Shown: piece after piece, positions 1 to 5,928 of the stretch | Position numbering within the stretch: position 1 is the stretch's first letter | How the letters are laid out: each line of letters starts with the position of its first letter | NCBI GenBank assembly: GCA_900763035.1 | Contig: CAAFIS010000237.1 | Span: 1 to 6,491, forward strand | Direction of reading: 5' to 3' | Origin: Clostridia bacterium | GTDB taxonomy: Bacteria > Bacillota > Clostridia > Oscillospirales > Acutalibacteraceae | Length of the DNA: 6,491 nucleotides | Notes under the pieces: generated by a model | What the model saw: the letters and a program-made list of their open reading frames with translations, nothing else | Databases searched by the model: none | What the model was told of the DNA's origin: nothing | Translations under genes and position numbers: made by a program

Positions 1-31
1 AACACGTGTGTTCCCTTGTCTATCGATGGTA

Positions 32-256
32 TCAGCGGCGCAGCAGCCGCTGCTCCAGTGTGCGGATCTCCTCCCGGCGCGCGGCGGTCGCCGCCGCGTC
101 CGGCCGATACATCCCGTCCGTCAGACGCACGAGGTCTCCCTCCCGCGTTTCTGGCAAAAGCAGCGTGCGCGGCACGACGGTGCTGTCGCCGCTGTCGTCC
201 CCGATCAGTACGGCGAGGCCGCCTTCAAAACGGTCGACGCTCCAAAGCTCCTCCAT
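32..256 (-). CDS. DUF3006 family small protein
   Basis: A 74-residue protein with the DUF3006 pattern: an opening SVDRFEGGLAVLIGDD (6-21), a VVP step, a GDLVRL strand (40-45) and a basic/acidic helical tail (ARREEIRTLEQRLLRR). No signal peptide or membrane helix, so it should be cytoplasmic. No biochemical function is known to me for the family. DUF3006 genes are often found directly after a ComEC-type MBL gene, as here, which suggests a functional partnership (inference). The MBL stop TGA is separated from this ATG by only two bases, indicating translational coupling. A GTG at 262 would add two residues and overlap the MBL stop, but the ribosome binding site spacing favours ATG 256. The stop is TGA. 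The 31 bases that follow contain no complete terminator, so the operon may continue or end beyond the window. Confidence 0.82.
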   Translation of the reverse strand: MEELWSVDRFEGGLAVLIGDDSGDSTVVPRTLLLPETREGDLVRLTDGMYRPDAAATAARREEIRTLEQRLLRR

Positions 257-258
257 GT

Positions 259-1239
259 TCACTCCCCCTTGCTGCCCTTGACCGACAGCGTGTCGCCGTC
301 GGTCGAGAACACGATGTTCCCGTCGGTATCACAGCGCCAGATCTCGACGCCGTATTTTTTCAGCACGGCGATCGCCTCTTTGTGCGGATGGCCGTAGCTG
401 TTGCCCTCGCCGCAGGTCACGATCGCGTATCTCGGCGCGACCGCCGCGATGAATGCGTCGGTCGATGCGGTGGCGCTGCCATGGTGGCCCACCTTGATCA
501 CGTCGGCGTGTAGATCCGGATAGCGCTCCAGCATCAGCTTTTCCACGCTCTTTTCCGCATCGCCCATGAACAGGAAGCTTCGCTTGCCGAAGTCGACCCG
601 CGACACGACCGACATATCGTTCGGCTCGTCCGTTTCTTCCAGCGGAGCCAGCAGCGTCACCTGTGCGCTGCCCAGCCGATACACCGCCTCCGGCTCGGCC
701 TCGGTCACGGTCACGTTCTGCTCATCCAGCGCGGTGAGCATATCGCGGTATACCTTCGATGTCGGCGTGCTGCCCTGCGGCATCGTCGCCATGATGAACC
801 GGTCGGTCGGGATGCTGCGGATCACCGTCGCCATACCGCCGATATGGTCGGCGTGCGGGTGCGTCGCGATCACCAGATCCAGCCGCTCCACACCGTGCTG
901 CCGCAGATAGCTGACCACCGTGTCACCGTCGCCTTTCTCGCCCGCATCGATCAGCATATGGCGGTCGCCTTGGCTGATCAGCAGACTGTCGGCGTTGCCC
1001 ACGTCGATGGCGTGCACCTCCAGCGTGCCTTCCGGCGCCGGCGTGCCGTCGTCCAGCCCGGCCCACGCATACAGTGTGTCCCAGCCGGGCAGCCCGCTTT
1101 GCGGATAGCGTTGCCCGATCTCCAGCAAGACAAAACAGACCAGCAGCACCGCCGCTGCGATCAGGCACAGCCACCGTTTCACCGGTGGCGCCGCAGATCT
1201 GCCGCGCCGCGCACCGGCGCCCTGCGCACGTTTCGCCAT
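259..1239 (-). CDS. Membrane-anchored ComEC-type MBL-fold hydrolase
   Basis: 326 residues. A basic N-terminus precedes one hydrophobic helix (about 22-40), which looks like an uncleaved signal anchor; there is no lipobox, since the residue before Cys35 is Val. The catalytic part (about 72-322) would then face the outside. It is a metallo-beta-lactamase fold of the ComEC/Rec2 C-terminal type: HAIDVGNADSLLI (76-88), metal ligands in ATHPHADHIGG (His127, His129, Asp131, His132), Asp227 in FMGDAEKSVE, KVGHHGS (His252-His253) and the late SYGHPH (His284, His286). All expected ligands are present, so it should be an active, probably zinc- or manganese-dependent, hydrolase. In ComEC this domain is thought to degrade the non-transported DNA strand during uptake. 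Stand-alone copies are common in Clostridia and their substrate is not established; DNA or phosphodiester is the likely guess. The ATG at 1239 has GGGAGGAG six bases upstream and lies 15 bases after the ftsK stop. No ComEC channel domain is present, so this gene alone is not a DNA importer. Confidence 0.9.
   Translation of the reverse strand: MAKRAQGAGARRGRSAAPPVKRWLCLIAAAVLLVCFVLLEIGQRYPQSGLPGWDTLYAWAGLDDGTPAPEGTLEVHAIDVGNADSLLISQGDRHMLIDAGEKGDGDTVVSYLRQHGVERLDLVIATHPHADHIGGMATVIRSIPTDRFIMATMPQGSTPTSKVYRDMLTALDEQNVTVTEAEPEAVYRLGSAQVTLLAPLEETDEPNDMSVVSRVDFGKRSFLFMGDAEKSVEKLMLERYPDLHADVIKVGHHGSATASTDAFIAAVAPRYAIVTCGEGNSYGHPHKEAIAVLKKYGVEIWRCDTDGNIVFSTDGDTLSVKGSKGE
262..270 (-). promoter_or_regulatory. 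Ribosome binding site deciding the DUF3006 start
   Basis: AAGGGGGAG ends five bases before ATG 256. The alternative GTG at 262 begins inside this site, so it cannot use it at a workable distance. The site lies within the last codons of the MBL gene. Confidence 0.6.
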
Positions 1240-1254
1240 CGGTCGCTCCTCCCC

Positions 1255-3723
1255 TTATTCGTCCGCCGGTGCGTCGGCGGTGTTCATGTCGCGTTCGATC
1301 CACTGCTGGCGCGTGATCAGCACCTTGCGCGGCTTGCTGCCCTCGCTGGGGCCGATGATGCCGCGCCGCTCCAGCTGGTCGATGATGCGCCCCGCGCGGG
1401 CATAGCCGAAGCGCATCTTGCGCTGCAGCATGGAGGTGGAGATCTGCCCCTCGGTCACGGCGATCTCGATCGCCTGCGGCAGGGCCTCATCCTCGTCGTC
1501 GGTGCCCTCGTCGTCCGCGGCATCGGCACGGCTGCCCGCACGTCCGGCGGCGGCCGCCAGCTTGTCGATCTCCGCCGTGACCTCTTCGTCGTACGCCTGC
1601 TCCTCATCACTGTTCTTGAGGAAGTCGATCACACGCTCGATCTCCCGGTTGGTGACGAAGCAGCCCTGCACCCGGCGCGGCTTCGACAGCCCGACCGGCA
1701 TGAACAGCATATCCCCGTAGCCCAGCAGACGCTCCGCGCCGCCCGCATCCAAGATCGTGCGGCTGTCCACAGCACTGGCCACGGTCAGTGCCAGACGGGA
1801 CGGGATGTTCGCCTTGATCAGGCCGGTGATAACGTCCACGGACGGGCGCTGCGTCGCGATGACCATATGCATCCCGGCCGCGCGCGCCATCTGCGCCAAA
1901 CGGCAGATGCTGTCCTCCACCTCGTTGGCGGCGGCCATCATCAGGTCGGCCAGCTCATCGATCACGATCAGGATCAGCGGCAGCGGCTTCATGCCTTCCT
2001 TGCTGCGCGCAAGATCGTTGTAACTGGTGATGTCGCGCACGCCGCTGTCGGAGAACATCTGATAGCGCTTGAGCATCTCGTTGACGGCCCAGCTGAGCGC
2101 GCCCGCCGCCTTGCGCGGATCGGTCACGACCGGGACCAGCAGATGCGGGATGCCGTTGTAAACGCCGAACTCGACCTTTTTGGGATCGATCAGGATCAGC
2201 TTGACCTCCTCCGGACCGGAGCGGAACAGCACCGACTGGATCATGGAGTTCGTACAGACGGACTTACCGGAGCCGGTCGTGCCTGCGATCAGCAGATGCG
2301 GCATCTTGGCCAGATCCGTCAGCACGGCGTTGCCCTCGATGTCCTGCCCCAGCGCGACGGTCAGCTTGCCCTTCGCGCTGCGGAACTCGTTCGTGTCGAG
2401 CAAGCTGCGCAGACACACGGTGCGGCGCGCCTTGTTCGGCACCTCGATGCCGACGGCGGCCTTGTTCGGGATCGGCGCCTCGATGCGCACGCCGGACGTC
2501 GCCAGCCGCAGCGAGATATCATCCGCCAACCCGGTGATCCGGCTGATCTTGACGCCGGGGCTCGGCTCCAGCTCGTACCGCGTGACGGCCGGTCCGCAGG
2601 TGATATCGCTCAGCCGCGTGCTGATGCCGAAATCCTTCAGCGTATTGACCAACAGCTGCCCCTTTTGGCGCATCTCCAGCTCCGTGTCGCCCGCGCCGGC
2701 GGGCGGCGCGTCGTCAAGCAGCGACAGCGGCGGGAAACGGTACACCGCTTCCCGCTCGGATGCCTCGGTCTCGGCGCGCGATGCTTCCTCGCCGATCTTG
2801 CGCTCCTCGGCGGCGGTGTCGGCCTTTTCCTGCCGCGCGCCCTCGTCCGGTTTTTTCTCCGGCGGCTGCGCCATGGCAGCCGCCGCGCGCTCAAGCGCAC
2901 CAAGCTTGTCGTTCGGCTGCTCGGCAGGCAGCGGCTGCTCCGGCACGCGCAGATCCTTTTCTTTCTCTTTTTCGCTCTCATCATCCGGCTGCGCCGGCGC
3001 GGCAGTCTCGGCGCGGCGCGGCTTTTTGCGGGCGCGGCCGTCCTCCTCGGCGGGGTAGCCCTCGCCAAGGTCGATATCGATGGCGTTCTTCTGCGCCGCC
3101 TCGCGCCGCTCCACCGTGTGGGCGATCGCCTGCTCGATGCTCTCCTTCGTGCGCTCCACGGGCTTTTTCACCGCCCGTGCCACCGCAAGGATCGTCGTCC
3201 CCGTCACCAGCATGAAGAACACCACCATCAGCAAAATGATGATGATCTTTGCCCCGGTATCACCGAACAGGCGCTCCGCCGGATAGCCCAGCAGTACACC
3301 CAGCACACCGCCGCCGCGGTGGACGTAGCCGTCCCGGTATGCCTGCGAGATGGCGGTGAGATACCCGGTCTGGTCCGCATCGGACGAGAACACCCAGATC
3401 ACGCTGTTGAGCATGACCACGAACGCCGCGCTCTCCCATATCCGGGCGCTGACGCTGCCGGTGTCGCGCTCCGCCGCCAGCATGACCGCCACGAAGGCCA
3501 GCACCAGCGGCAGCACATAGGCGCTGAAGCTCAGCAGCCCCAGCAGCACGTCGTGCAGCCATGTCCAGGCGTTCTCGCCGCGGATGACCGCGATCAAAAA
3601 CAGCAGGATCGCCACGGCCAGCAGGATCACCGCTTTGACCTGCCGCCGCGCGCTCTGCTGTGCCGCCGTTTGCCGCGCAGCGGTGCTCTTTGTCCGGGAA
3701 CGGGTGCTTTTTTTGGCTGCCAT
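1255..3723 (-). CDS. ftsK: DNA translocase FtsK/SpoIIIE
   Basis: An 822-residue septal ATP-driven DNA pump that moves trapped chromosome across the closing division (or sporulation) septum. A basic N-terminus (1-30) is followed by four membrane segments at about 30-47, 57-83, 96-113 and 158-184. A charged, Ala/Pro/Glu/Lys-rich linker runs from about 187 to 330. The motor is at about 350-700: Walker A GTTGSGKS (481-488, Lys487), Walker B LILIVIDEL (583-591, Asp589-Glu590), ATQRPSVDVITG (623-634) and DSRTILDAGGAERLLGYGDML (653-673). An acidic spacer (about 705-747) leads to the gamma winged-helix DNA-reading domain (about 750-805), with TSMLQRKMRFGYARAGRI and GPSEGSKPRKVL. The length is close to B. 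subtilis SpoIIIE (787). Usual GYNRAAR is GYARAGR here. The ATG at 3723 has GGAGGGG a little far upstream (11-13 bases). It lies 68 bases after tepA and 15 before the MBL gene, probably co-transcribed with both. Function is secure; which chromosomal motif it reads is unknown. Confidence 0.97.
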   Translation of the reverse strand: MAAKKSTRSRTKSTAARQTAAQQSARRQVKAVILLAVAILLFLIAVIRGENAWTWLHDVLLGLLSFSAYVLPLVLAFVAVMLAAERDTGSVSARIWESAAFVVMLNSVIWVFSSDADQTGYLTAISQAYRDGYVHRGGGVLGVLLGYPAERLFGDTGAKIIIILLMVVFFMLVTGTTILAVARAVKKPVERTKESIEQAIAHTVERREAAQKNAIDIDLGEGYPAEEDGRARKKPRRAETAAPAQPDDESEKEKEKDLRVPEQPLPAEQPNDKLGALERAAAAMAQPPEKKPDEGARQEKADTAAEERKIGEEASRAETEASEREAVYRFPPLSLLDDAPPAGAGDTELEMRQKGQLLVNTLKDFGISTRLSDITCGPAVTRYELEPSPGVKISRITGLADDISLRLATSGVRIEAPIPNKAAVGIEVPNKARRTVCLRSLLDTNEFRSAKGKLTVALGQDIEGNAVLTDLAKMPHLLIAGTTGSGKSVCTNSMIQSVLFRSGPEEVKLILIDPKKVEFGVYNGIPHLLVPVVTDPRKAAGALSWAVNEMLKRYQMFSDSGVRDITSYNDLARSKEGMKPLPLILIVIDELADLMMAAANEVEDSICRLAQMARAAGMHMVIATQRPSVDVITGLIKANIPSRLALTVASAVDSRTILDAGGAERLLGYGDMLFMPVGLSKPRRVQGCFVTNREIERVIDFLKNSDEEQAYDEEVTAEIDKLAAAAGRAGSRADAADDEGTDDEDEALPQAIEIAVTEGQISTSMLQRKMRFGYARAGRIIDQLERRGIIGPSEGSKPRKVLITRQQWIERDMNTADAPADE

Positions 3724-3767
3724 AGATGTATCTTCCCCTCCGCTTTCGCGCCGTGTGCGCTATGTAT

Positions 3768-3787
3768 CGGCCGGATCTGCCCGGCCG
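3768..3787 (-). other. GC stem-loop in the tepA-ftsK gap
   Basis: On the minus strand CGGCCGG (3787-3781) pairs with CCGGCCG (3774-3768) around a six-base loop, four bases after the tepA stop. There is no T tract after it, so it is not a typical rho-independent terminator. It might act in RNA processing or attenuate distal expression, or be chance. The rest of the 68-base gap shows only the ftsK ribosome binding site. Confidence 0.35.
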
Positions 3788-3791
3788 GTCG

Positions 3792-4520
3792 TCAATCCCG
3801 TTTTTCCTCGATCATGGCGGTCAACGCATCCAGCGCGTCGCGCAGTGACCCCAGCCGGTCGATCAGCCCTTCCCGCACGGCCTCCTCGCCGTCGAGCACG
3901 CTGCCGACGTCGGTCGCCAGCTCCCCCGTATTCATGCACAGCTCGGCAAAGCGGTCCGGCGTCATGCGGCTGTGGGTGCAGACGAAATCGATGATCCGCT
4001 CCTGCATCCGCCGAAAATGCGTGAACGCCTGCGGCACGCCCAGCACCAACCCGTTGATCCGCACGGGGTGGATCGTCATCGTCGCGCTGGGTACGATGAA
4101 GGAGCGCCGCGCCGCCACGGCCAGCGGGACGCCGATCGAATGTCCGCCGCCCAGCACCAGCGATACCGTCGGCTTTTTCATCCCGGCGATCAGCTCCGCC
4201 AGCGCCAGCCCGGCCTCGATATCTCCGCCGACGGTGTTGAGCAGCAGCAGCAGGCCGTCCACCTCACGGCTCTCGTCAACGGCGACCAATTGCGGGATCA
4301 TGTGCTCGTATTTCGTCGCCTTCGTTTCGCTGGGCAGGACATAATGGCCTTCGATCTGCCCAACGATCGTCATGCAGTGGATGCGGTGCTGCCCGTTGTC
4401 GGTCGTCACCGCGCCGCTGTCCTCCACCATGCGCAGACGCTGCTCCATGCGGACGCTCTCGTTCTCCTTGCCGTCGTCCGGCGCATTTTGCGTTTTGCCT
4501 GCCGTCTTTTTCTCGCTCAT
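3792..4520 (-). CDS. tepA: TepA-like ClpP-family serine protease
   Basis: A 242-residue ClpP/crotonase-fold protein. Residues 1-45 are a hydrophilic, probably disordered tail; the fold runs from about 46 to 235. Visible family motifs are the oxyanion strip LLLNTVGGDIEAG (92-104), the nucleophile motif GGGHSIGVPLAVA with Ser128, and the His motif MTIHPVR with His151. The C-terminal EEAVREGLID (212-221) matches the ClpP ending. The catalytic Asp of true ClpP (in its ERDRF motif) aligns with Gly206 in TDVGSVL; Asp204, two residues earlier, could substitute. This divergence, the GGGHS motif and the position just before an FtsK/SpoIIIE gene match B. subtilis TepA (YmfB), proposed to aid protein export or peptide clearance. 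It is not the housekeeping ClpP, which is shorter and keeps the canonical triad. Start 4520 is chosen for its Shine-Dalgarno; starting at 4562 would add 14 unconserved-looking residues. First gene of a four-gene operon. The substrate is unknown. Confidence 0.87.
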   Translation of the reverse strand: MSEKKTAGKTQNAPDDGKENESVRMEQRLRMVEDSGAVTTDNGQHRIHCMTIVGQIEGHYVLPSETKATKYEHMIPQLVAVDESREVDGLLLLLNTVGGDIEAGLALAELIAGMKKPTVSLVLGGGHSIGVPLAVAARRSFIVPSATMTIHPVRINGLVLGVPQAFTHFRRMQERIIDFVCTHSRMTPDRFAELCMNTGELATDVGSVLDGEEAVREGLIDRLGSLRDALDALTAMIEEKRD

Positions 4521-4528
4521 TCGCTCAT

Positions 4529-4533
4529 CTCCC
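4529..4533 (-). promoter_or_regulatory. Ribosome binding site deciding the tepA start
   Basis: GGGAG is followed by eight bases and then ATG at 4520. The upstream in-frame ATG at 4562 has no purine-rich site before it and lies only about 25 bases from the predicted transcription start. The spacing therefore favours 4520 as the initiation codon. Confidence 0.75.
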
Positions 4534-4549
4534 GCCCATAGCATGGCGG
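4532..4549 (-). other. Possible small leader hairpin touching the tepA ribosome binding site
   Basis: On the minus strand CCGCCAT (4549-4543) can pair with ATGGGCGG (4539-4532) around a three-base loop with one bulged G. The 3' arm includes the first two G bases of the Shine-Dalgarno GGGAG at 4533-4529, so the fold could modestly reduce ribosome access. It is short and may be chance in GC-rich DNA. Confidence 0.25.
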
Positions 4550-4569
4550 AAGATGGCGGCATTATGCGC

Positions 4570-4583
4570 GGAACAACTGTTCA
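4570..4583 (-). promoter_or_regulatory. Candidate LexA (SOS) box overlapping the start of transcription
   Basis: The minus strand reads TGAACAGTTGTTCC. This contains the inverted repeat GAAC-N4-GTTC and matches 12 of 14 positions of the Gram-positive LexA consensus CGAACRNRYGTTYC; the mismatches are position 1 (T for C) and position 8 (T for R). It begins about five bases after the predicted transcription start, a position where a bound repressor would block initiation or escape. Single-site pattern match only; no lexA or recA gene is in the window to compare with. I found no other GAAC-N4-GTTC by eye in the window. Confidence 0.5.
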
Positions 4584-4593
4584 CACTTCTTTT

Positions 4594-4622
4594 ATTATAT
4601 CGCATATCGATCGTTTTTGCAA
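4594..4622 (-). promoter_or_regulatory. Sigma-A/sigma-70 type promoter of the tepA-ftsK operon
   Basis: Reading the minus strand, TTGCAA (4622-4617) and a perfect TATAAT (4599-4594) are separated by exactly 17 bases. The site lies in the only AT-rich stretch of the window, between the upstream terminator and the first gene of the next operon. The predicted transcription start is near 4587, giving a leader of about 67 bases to the chosen start codon at 4520. Confidence 0.88.
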
Positions 4623-4626
4623 GCCC

Positions 4627-4679
4627 AAAAAGGCAAAAAGCCGGAACGGTCCGTGCCCATCCGCGCTGACCGTTCCGAC
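4627..4679 (-). terminator. Rho-independent terminator after the MFS gene
   Basis: On the minus strand the arm CGGAACGGTC (4677-4668) pairs perfectly with GACCGTTCCG (4651-4642) across a 16-base loop. One G-T and one G-C pair extend the stem outward. The stem is followed by CTTTTTGCCTTTTT (T runs at 4639-4635 and 4631-4627). It begins three bases past the transporter stop codon, so it ends the yfbR-MFS transcript and insulates the promoter just downstream. Confidence 0.93.
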
Positions 4680-4682
4680 CTC

Positions 4683-5903
4683 TTATTTTCTTTTTCGACC
4701 GAGGCTCAACACACCGAGCAGCAGTCCCAGCGGAAAGATCAGCGCCAACACGATCCCGATCCGCAGGGCGGACGGCTCGGTCTGTCCGGCGGCGATCAGA
4801 CGATCGGATACCGTGCCGACCAGACCGGGGCCGATGACGCAGCCCACGTCGCCGCACAGGGCCAGCAGCGCGAACATCGCCGTGCCGCCGGCCGGGTACG
4901 CATCGGAGCTCAGGCTGAGCGAACCGGGCCACATCACGCCGACGGACAGCCCACAGATACCGATGCCGAGCAGACTGAGCACCGGCCACGGCGACAGCGC
5001 GACCAGAAGATATCCGCCGATGCAGCCGACGGCGCATACCGTCATCGTCCGGCCGAGGATCTTCGTGCTGCCCATCCGCCCGAAGGCGGCACGGGCGATG
5101 CCCATCAGCACCGCGAACAGCAGCGGCCCCAGCAGGTCGCCCAGCGATTTGGACACGTGAAGCCCTTTTTCCGCAAACAGCGAGGCCCACTGCGATATCC
5201 CCTGCTCTGCCGCGCCGGAGCAGATCATCAGCAGCATCAGCAGCCAGATGACCGGCGTCGACAGCAGACGGCGCAGACCGCCGCGGCTGCCGTTCTCCTT
5301 CACGGCGGGCGGCGTGTCCGGCATGGGGACGAAGGCGAACAGCACCGCCGTCGCGGCCGGACCGATCGCCCAGAGCATCGACAGCAGCCGCCACGTATCC
5401 GTCCCGAACAGTGCGAAATACAGCGTCGACAGCGCCACGACCGCCACATAGCCCCAGCAATAGAACGAATGCAGCAGGCTCATCGATCCGGCCTTTTCGT
5501 CGCTGGGCAGCCGGTCGATCAGCGGGCTGATCAGCACCTCGGTCAAGCCGCCGCCGATCGCCATCAGCACCACCGCGATCATCACGCCGACGTACGGCAC
5601 CGGCATAACGCGCGGCAAAATGCCCAACGCGACCAGTCCGGCGGCCACGGCAGCGTTGGCCGCCACCGTACCGAAGCGGTAGCTCAGCCGCTCGCCCGAT
5701 CGCGCGGCGATCAGATCCACCGCGATCTGCACGACGAAGCATACCGTGATCAGCAGGCTGATCTGCTCCAGCGATATACCGTAGTCGCGCTGCAGCGTGA
5801 CATACAGCAGTGACAGCAAGTTGATCGCGATCGCCTGGGTGATATAGCCCAGATAGCACGCGTTGCGCGTGGATCGAAACCGCGCAGCCGGGGTCTTATC
5901 CAT
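4683..5903 (-). CDS. MFS transporter, FHS (fucose/glucose symporter)-like
   Basis: A 406-residue integral membrane protein with about twelve hydrophobic helices, the usual size for the major facilitator superfamily, in two halves joined by a hydrophilic loop near residues 194-212. The loop after the second helix (DLIAARSGERLSYR, about 63-76) is a degenerate MFS motif A, and a second degenerate copy (ARAAFGRMGSTKILGR) lies at about 270-285. A Glu in the fourth helix (GGGLTEVLISP, E122) and the segment LLHSFYCWGY (143-152) recall the fucose-galactose-glucose:H+ symporter branch, in which a helix-4 Glu takes part in proton coupling. The substrate cannot be read from the sequence; a sugar or small organic solute is a guess. 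The ATG at 5903 has AGGAG eight bases upstream. It follows the yfbR stop by 25 bases and is closed by a strong terminator, so the two genes probably share a transcript. The product ends in a basic tail (GRKRK). Confidence 0.88.
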   Translation of the reverse strand: MDKTPAARFRSTRNACYLGYITQAIAINLLSLLYVTLQRDYGISLEQISLLITVCFVVQIAVDLIAARSGERLSYRFGTVAANAAVAAGLVALGILPRVMPVPYVGVMIAVVLMAIGGGLTEVLISPLIDRLPSDEKAGSMSLLHSFYCWGYVAVVALSTLYFALFGTDTWRLLSMLWAIGPAATAVLFAFVPMPDTPPAVKENGSRGGLRRLLSTPVIWLLMLLMICSGAAEQGISQWASLFAEKGLHVSKSLGDLLGPLLFAVLMGIARAAFGRMGSTKILGRTMTVCAVGCIGGYLLVALSPWPVLSLLGIGICGLSVGVMWPGSLSLSSDAYPAGGTAMFALLALCGDVGCVIGPGLVGTVSDRLIAAGQTEPSALRIGIVLALIFPLGLLLGVLSLGRKRK

Positions 5904-5928
5904 CGGTGATGCTCCTCTGTCCCAAAGC

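Noticed and set aside
1..12. Palindrome ACACGTGT with flanking bases at the window edge
   Set aside because: Only eight bases and cut by the window end; no T tract can be seen, so neither a terminator nor an operator can be supported.
307..319. Second SOS-box-like motif GAAC-ACGAT-GTTC
   Set aside because: The spacer is five bases rather than four, and it lies within the MBL coding region with no promoter nearby.
3768..3787. tepA-ftsK stem-loop as a transcription terminator
   Set aside because: No run of T follows the stem on the minus strand, and no new promoter is evident before ftsK, so read-through is more likely.
844..4344. A 1166-codon open frame on the plus strand, antisense to the MBL, ftsK and tepA genes
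   Set aside because: It lies in exact complementary register to ftsK and the MBL gene, so it stays open simply because the sense genes avoid TTA, CTA and TCA codons, as expected in GC-rich DNA. Its translation is Arg/His/Gln/Asp-rich with no recognisable domain, while the opposite strand encodes clear protein families.
4521..4562. Upstream ATG at 4562 as the tepA start
   Set aside because: No Shine-Dalgarno before it; the extra 14 residues look like leader sequence, whereas ATG 4520 has GGGAG at eight bases.
4617..5813. A 398-codon plus-strand open frame opposite the MFS gene
   Set aside because: Composition is Arg/Gln/His-rich and low in hydrophobic residues; it is the antisense shadow of a well-formed twelve-helix transporter and would begin inside the promoter/terminator region of the other strand.
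4525..5859. A 444-codon minus-strand open frame overlapping the MFS gene in another frame
   Set aside because: Arg/Ala/Gly-rich with no domain; the other frame has a ribosome binding site, membrane helices and ends just before the terminator.
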